Source of the DNA: Amnimonas aquatica
GTDB taxonomy: Bacteria; Pseudomonadota; Gammaproteobacteria; Pseudomonadales; Moraxellaceae
Assembly (NCBI RefSeq): GCF_002943415.1
Contig: NZ_PTQZ01000040.1
Location: 1-9,691, forward strand
Length of the DNA stretch: 9,691 nucleotides
Direction of reading: 5' to 3'
This document shows, piece after piece, positions 6,623 through 9,691 of the stretch. Below the pieces are notes generated by a model. The model made no database searches, was not told the origin of the DNA, and saw only the letters and a list, made by a program, of their open reading frames with translations. Each line of letters begins with the position of its first letter. Position 1 is the first letter of the stretch. Both the position numbers and the translations under genes were made by a program.

Positions 6623-7786
6623 TCAGGCGGTCTCGCCGAACAGCTCGCGGCCGATCAGCATGCGCCGGATCTCGGATGTGCCGGCGCCGATCTCGTAGAG
6701 CTTGGCGTCGCGCCACAGGCGGCCGGTCGGGTTCTCGTTGATGTAGCCGTTGCCGCCCAGCACCTGGATCGCCTGCCCGGCCATCCAGGTCGCCTGCTCG
6801 GCGGCGTAGAGGATGGCGCCGGCGGCGTCCTTGCGCACCGGCTCGCCGCGGTCGCAGGCGCGCGCCACGGCGTAGACATAGGCCCGGCTGGTGTTGAGCG
6901 CCACGTACATGTCGGCGACCTTGCCCTGCATGAGCTGGAACTCGCCGATGGCCTGGCCGAACTGCCGGCGCTCGTGGATGTAGGGCAGCACCACGTCCAG
7001 CGCCGCCGCCATGACCCCGATCGGCCCGCCGCTGAGGATGGTGCGCTCGTAGTCGAGGCCGGACATGAGCACGCGCACGCCGCCGCCGACCTGGCCGAGC
7101 ACGTTCTCCACCGGCACCTCGCAGTCCTGGAACACCAGCTCGCCGGTGTTGGAACCGCGCATGCCGAGCTTGTCCAGCTTCTGCGCGGTCGAGAAGCCCT
7201 TGAAGCCCTTCTCGATGATGAACGCGGTGATGCCCTTCGAGCCGGCGTTGATGTCGGTCTTGGCGTAGACCACCAGCACGTCGGCGTCCGGCCCGTTGGT
7301 GATCCACATCTTGTTGCCGTTGAGGATGTAGCGGTCGCCCTTCAGCTCGGCGCGCAGCTTCATGCTCACCACGTCGGAGCCGGCGCCCGGTTCCGACATG
7401 GCCAGCGCGCCGACATGCTCGCCGCTGATCAGCTTCGGCAGGTAGCGGCGCTTCTGGGCATCGCTGCCGTTCTTGCGGATCTGGTTCACGCACAGGTTGG
7501 AGTGCGCGCCGTAGGACAGGCCGATGGCCGCCGACACGCGCGAGATCTCCTCCACCGCCACGGTGTGGGCGAGGTAGCCCAGGCCGGCGCCGCCGTACTC
7601 CTCCTCGACCGTGATGCCGAGCAGGCCCATGTCGCCGAGGCGGCGCCACAGGTGCATGGGGAATTCGTTGTCGCGGTCGGTGGCATCGGCGATCGGCGCG
7701 ATCTCGGCGCTGGCGAACTGGCGGACGGCATCGCGCAGGGCGTCGATGGTGTCGCCGAGGTCATGGTTGAGCGAGGGAAAGTGCAT
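6623..7786 (-). CDS. liuA: Isovaleryl-CoA dehydrogenase-type acyl-CoA dehydrogenase
   Basis: This 387-residue FAD enzyme oxidises a 3-methyl-branched acyl-CoA (isovaleryl-CoA, or possibly citronellyl-CoA) to the 2,3-enoyl-CoA and passes electrons to ETF. The three acyl-CoA dehydrogenase domains are complete: helical N-domain ([16 protein letters not shown] at 57, [17 protein letters not shown] at 91), beta domain ([12 protein letters not shown] at 127, [10 protein letters not shown] at 159) and C-domain ([19 protein letters not shown] at 276, [16 protein letters not shown] at 341). The catalytic base position is diagnostic. Glu247 in GLDYERTIL aligns with Glu254 of human isovaleryl-CoA dehydrogenase, and the usual acyl-CoA dehydrogenase glutamate near YEGTS is replaced by Gly in [15 protein letters not shown] 7786 is preferred because homologues begin at this point; the ribosome site is weak and the frame stays open upstream only by chance. 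It is the first gene of the operon, divergent from the AraC gene. The symbol reflects sequence type; the Atu-like neighbours make citronellyl-CoA a real alternative substrate. Confidence 0.9.
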   Translation of the reverse strand: MHFPSLNHDLGDTIDALRDAVRQFASAEIAPIADATDRDNEFPMHLWRRLGDMGLLGITVEEEYGGAGLGYLAHTVAVEEISRVSAAIGLSYGAHSNLCVNQIRKNGSDAQKRRYLPKLISGEHVGALAMSEPGAGSDVVSMKLRAELKGDRYILNGNKMWITNGPDADVLVVYAKTDINAGSKGITAFIIEKGFKGFSTAQKLDKLGMRGSNTGELVFQDCEVPVENVLGQVGGGVRVLMSGLDYERTILSGGPIGVMAAALDVVLPYIHERRQFGQAIGEFQLMQGKVADMYVALNTSRAYVYAVARACDRGEPVRKDAAGAILYAAEQATWMAGQAIQVLGGNGYINENPTGRLWRDAKLYEIGAGTSEIRRMLIGRELFGETA

Positions 7787-7988
7787 GGCGGCGGCTTCGT
7801 TGTGCTGATGTGCTTGTGGTGTTGCCCTGCGGCCCGGCGTCATCCGGCCCCGTGGCCCGGCGCTTCCGCGTGGCGGCCGGCGCGGTACATGACCGCCCGG
7901 TCTCCGGCCCCGCCAGTGTCGGCCGGCACCCCGGCGGGAACAATGAGGAAAGCGGCAATAAAATGGATAAATCAGGACACGAAACTTT

Positions 7989-8024
7989 GATTTCCTGCTG
8001 GAAATCGGCAAAAGTCCGGAAATC
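7989..8024. promoter_or_regulatory. Putative AraC operator: three copies of GGAAATC
   Basis: GATTTCC (7989-7995) and GGAAATC (8000-8006) form a perfect 7-bp inverted repeat around TGCT. A second direct copy, GGAAATC, follows at 8018-8024, with starts 18 bp apart. The trio lies just upstream of the weak minus-strand promoter proposed for the operon and 24-59 bp before the regulator ATG. A site here could activate the operon and restrain the regulator gene. The repeats are seen directly; that the adjacent AraC protein binds them is inferred from position only. Confidence 0.4.
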
Positions 8025-8036
8025 AACGGATCAAAC

Positions 8037-8040
8037 AGGA
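8037..8040 (+). promoter_or_regulatory. Ribosome binding site deciding the AraC gene start
   Basis: AGGA lies 7 bases before ATG 8048-8050 and only 4 bases before the adjoining in-frame GTG 8045-8047. The ATG is therefore the better start; the two choices differ by a single residue. Confidence 0.5.
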
Positions 8041-8047
8041 CAGCGTG

Positions 8048-9136
8048 ATGAACCCGCTGCACCACACCGTGTCGGCGCATGTGCTCGATGCCATGCTCAC
8101 CCGCGCCAGTGCCGCCGGCTGCGACCGCGACGCCCTACTGGCGCAGGCCGCCATTCCTCCCTCTGCGGCCACCGCGCCCGCTTCGACGGCAGCCGCTGCC
8201 GCGCCCGGCGCGCCACTGTCCGCTGCTCCGCCGGATGGCCAGGCGCGCATTCTGCCGCTGCAGTTCGCCAGCCTGATGCGCGCGATCTGGCGCCAGACCG
8301 GCGACGAGTTCATGGGCTTCACCGAGCGCCCGAGCCGGGTCGGCACCTTCCCGCTCATGATGCATTCGGTCATGTCCGCCGCCACCCTCGGCGAGGCGCT
8401 GCGCCACGGCTGCCACTTCTACCGCGTGCTCAGCGACGAGATCTCGCTCGGCCTCCGCGAGGATGACGACGGCCTCGCCCGTTTCTGCCTGCACCTGCGC
8501 CGGCCTGATCTCGACACCGGCCACGTGCTCACCGAGACCATCCTGCTGTGCTGGTACCGCTTCGCCTGCTGGCTGATCAACCGGCGCATCCTGCTGCGCG
8601 AGACCACTTTCGCCTACCCGACGCCCGCGCACGTGGCCGAATACCACCAGCTCTACCCCTGCCCGCACCACTTCGGCGAAGGCGAGACCACGCTGGCGTT
8701 CGATGCCGCCATGTTGGCGCTGCCGGTCACCCGCAGCCGCGACGAGCTGAAGGCGCTGATCAGCGAACTGCCGCTGGGCTTCTTCGTGAAACCGGTGTTC
8801 CAGGGCAGCTTCGGCCACCGCGTGCGCAGCCAGCTGCTGCGCCCGAGCGAGGCCGGCTACGCCGATCTGGAGGAGGTCGCGGCGGCGCTGTTCATGACCG
8901 GCCGCACCCTGCGCCGCAAGCTCAAGGAAGAAGGCACCAGCTTCCAGCTCATCAAGGACGACCTGCGCCGCGACCAGGCGTTGGCGCTGCTGCGCGAAAG
9001 CGACGACAGCGTGCAGGCGGTGGCGCTGCGGGTCGGCTTCCGCGAAGCCACCGTGTTCATCAAGGCGTTCCGGCAGTGGACCGGCATGACACCCGGCGAC
9101 TACCGGGCGCGACTGAAGCGGCGCCGGGGCGGCTGA
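8048..9136 (+). CDS. AraC family transcriptional regulator (Arabinose_bd-type N-terminal domain)
   Basis: A 362-residue DNA-binding regulator. The N-terminal two thirds resemble the Arabinose_bd-type ligand domain found in OruR-like regulators: [20 protein letters not shown] from about 71, then [20 protein letters not shown]. The C-terminal AraC domain has two helix-turn-helix units. The first is near 275-293 ([18 protein letters not shown]). The second is near 321-345 ([23 protein letters not shown]), followed by the family signature [13 protein letters not shown]. An Ala/Pro-rich low-complexity stretch at about 37-62 interrupts the N-terminal domain where relatives have a short link. It is divergent from the catabolic operon and is the likely regulator of that operon, responding to a pathway acid or CoA ester. 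The ligand cannot be read from the sequence, and Liu and Atu clusters elsewhere use other regulator families (LiuR, MerR type; AtuR, TetR type). Confidence 0.88.
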   Translation: MNPLHHTVSAHVLDAMLTRASAAGCDRDALLAQAAIPPSAATAPASTAAAAAPGAPLSAAPPDGQARILPLQFASLMRAIWRQTGDEFMGFTERPSRVGTFPLMMHSVMSAATLGEALRHGCHFYRVLSDEISLGLREDDDGLARFCLHLRRPDLDTGHVLTETILLCWYRFACWLINRRILLRETTFAYPTPAHVAEYHQLYPCPHHFGEGETTLAFDAAMLALPVTRSRDELKALISELPLGFFVKPVFQGSFGHRVRSQLLRPSEAGYADLEEVAAALFMTGRTLRRKLKEEGTSFQLIKDDLRRDQALALLRESDDSVQAVALRVGFREATVFIKAFRQWTGMTPGDYRARLKRRRGG

Positions 9137-9151
9137 AACAGCTGCAGGCAC

Positions 9152-9180
9152 TTGCCACAATAAATAATGAGAATCATTAT
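9152..9180 (+). promoter_or_regulatory. Predicted sigma-70 promoter of the methyltransferase gene
   Basis: TTGCCA (9152-9157, five of six matches to TTGACA) and CATTAT (9175-9180, four of six to TATAAT) are separated by exactly 17 bp. Transcription would start near 9187, about 20 bases before the ATG. The Fur box fills the spacer and covers the -10, so repressor binding would directly block RNA polymerase. Confidence 0.5.
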
Positions 9181-9187
9181 TTATTGT
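9157..9187. promoter_or_regulatory. Fur box within a perfect 31-bp palindrome
   Basis: The core AATAATGAGAATCATTATT (9163-9181) matches 16 of 19 bases of the E. coli Fur consensus GATAATGATAATCATTATC; the differences are the two outermost bases and one central base. Around it the symmetry extends to 14-bp arms, ACAATAAATAATGA (9157-9170) and its exact complement (9174-9187), with GAA at the centre. It is conspicuously AT-rich in a very GC-rich window. It lies between the AraC gene and the methyltransferase gene and overlaps the predicted promoter of the latter. Iron-loaded Fur repression of that gene is the simplest reading. As RNA the palindrome could also form a weak hairpin behind the AraC gene, but it lacks the GC stem of a terminator. 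Confidence 0.8.
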
Positions 9188-9208
9188 CCATCCCCGGAGC
9201 CGCCCGTC

Positions 9209-9691
9209 ATGACCAGCCCCGCCGCCAGCATACCGACCCGCCCCGACCTGCAAGGCATTCCGGAAACCATGCTGTGGACGCTGCACAACCGCGCCAGCGA
9301 CGCCCTGCGCCCGGACGGCCTGCTGCGCGACCCGGACGCCATTCGCATCTACCAGGCCATCGACTACGACTACCGGGGCCGCTTCGGCAAACCGGACGGC
9401 TCGCACGCCCTGCGCTCGCGCCTGTTCGACGATACCCTGCGGCCCTGGCTGGCAGCGCACCCCGGCGGACTGGTGGTCGAGCTGGCCTGCGGCCTGGAGA
9501 CCCAGTACCGGCGCTGCGACGACGGCCAGGTGCGCTGGCTCTGCGTCGACGTGCCCGAGGCCATCGCCATCCGCGAGCGCTTCCTGCCCGCCAGCGAGCG
9601 CTGCCGCCACCTCGGCCGCAGCGCGCTCGACCTGTCCTGGCTGGACGAGGTCGACAGCGACCGCGGCGTGTTCATCACCGCCCAGGGCCTG
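9209..9691 (+). CDS. Class I SAM-dependent methyltransferase, leucine carboxyl methyltransferase (LCM) family, partial at the right edge
   Basis: The first 161 residues are present; the gene runs off the window. The SAM-binding motif I appears as VVELACGLETQYRR (from residue 89). Next comes CVDVPEAIAIRERFLP (112), the acidic and proline-containing motif typical of this family, and then FITAQGL (155), where the visible part ends. Together these fit the PF04072/COG3315 methyltransferases, often annotated as O-methyltransferases of natural-product pathways. Full members have roughly 270-300 residues, so about half is visible. The start is ATG 9209 with GGAG (9196-9199) 9 bases upstream. A Fur box over the promoter suggests expression under iron limitation and possibly a link to siderophore or iron-chelator chemistry. 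The substrate cannot be inferred from the visible part. Confidence 0.82.
   Translation, partial: MTSPAASIPTRPDLQGIPETMLWTLHNRASDALRPDGLLRDPDAIRIYQAIDYDYRGRFGKPDGSHALRSRLFDDTLRPWLAAHPGGLVVELACGLETQYRRCDDGQVRWLCVDVPEAIAIRERFLPASERCRHLGRSALDLSWLDEVDSDRGVFITAQGL

Larger units (their letters stand above)
7787..8047. promoter_or_regulatory. Divergent regulatory region between the catabolic operon and the AraC gene
   Basis: The 261 bp split into a GC-rich part (7787-7940), which would be a long leader for the operon, and an AT-rich part (about 7941-8040) where promoters are expected. TAAAAT at 7959-7964 on the plus strand is a possible -10 for the regulator, but no good -35 lies at 17 bp. On the minus strand TTTTAT (7963-7958) could be the -10 of the operon with a poor -35 (AGTTTC, 7986-7981), as expected for an activator-dependent promoter. 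These promoter calls are weak. The repeated 7-bp motif next to them is listed separately. No small gene is evident here. Confidence 0.5.

Noticed and set aside
6488..7990. Plus-strand open frame of 500 codons opposite the acyl-CoA dehydrogenase
   Set aside because: Antisense to a complete acyl-CoA dehydrogenase; composition is that of an antisense shadow and no motif is present.
7787..8080. Upstream extension of the acyl-CoA dehydrogenase frame across the divergent region
   Set aside because: The frame is open by chance. The extension would overlap the AraC gene start and the promoter region, and homologues begin at [15 protein letters not shown] sequence.
9157..9187. AT-rich palindrome as a simple intrinsic terminator of the AraC gene
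   Set aside because: The stem is almost entirely A/T and no T tract follows. The close Fur consensus match and overlap with a 17-bp-spaced promoter explain it better, though a minor terminator role is not excluded.
8135..9610. Minus-strand open frame of 491 codons opposite the AraC and methyltransferase genes
   Set aside because: It runs across the Fur palindrome and two well-supported plus-strand genes and has no recognisable domain.

Overview
The window is very GC-rich, densely coding DNA from a proteobacterium. It resembles the catabolic regions of gammaproteobacteria (Pseudomonas- or Nevskiales-like organisms), but the genus cannot be fixed from this sequence. The evidence is the Atu/Liu-type gene set, an AraC regulator with an Arabinose_bd-type N-terminus, and a Fur operator close to the E. 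coli/Pseudomonas consensus. No rRNA, tRNA, insertion sequence, CRISPR array or prophage gene was seen.

Layout. Positions 3-116 (+) hold the last 37 codons of an unidentified gene. It converges, with 3 bases between the two stop codons, on a five-gene operon on the minus strand that fills 120-7786. In transcription order the operon encodes an isovaleryl-CoA dehydrogenase-type acyl-CoA dehydrogenase (7786-6623), an AtuA family (DUF1446) protein (6515-4692), a methylcrotonyl/geranyl-CoA carboxylase-type carboxyltransferase beta subunit (4643-3018), an enoyl-CoA hydratase family protein (3007-2132) and a biotin-carrying alpha subunit (2135-120). A 261-bp divergent region (7787-8047) separates the operon from an AraC family regulator (8048-9136, +). 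After it, a perfect AT-rich palindrome containing a Fur box precedes a methyltransferase gene of the leucine carboxyl methyltransferase family (9209 to the window edge, +).

Function. The four recognisable enzymes give a coherent route for 3-methyl-branched acyl-CoA thioesters: dehydrogenation to the 2,3-enoyl-CoA, biotin-dependent carboxylation of the gamma carbon, and hydration of the resulting glutaconyl-CoA. This chemistry serves leucine/isovalerate (Liu) and acyclic terpenes such as citronellol and geraniol (Atu). The dehydrogenase looks like LiuA, while AtuA, the carboxyltransferase and the hydratase look more like the Atu proteins, so the operon reads as a Liu/Atu hybrid. The lyase for the next step (HMG-CoA lyase, LiuE) and an acyl-CoA ligase are not in the window, and the convergent gene closes the operon on that side. 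The AraC protein is the probable local regulator. The divergent region carries three copies of a 7-bp motif that could be its operator.

Most notable for a second look are the Fur-controlled methyltransferase, the hybrid composition of the operon around a protein of unknown biochemical role (AtuA), the putative AraC half-sites, and a strong hairpin at the convergent gene ends.
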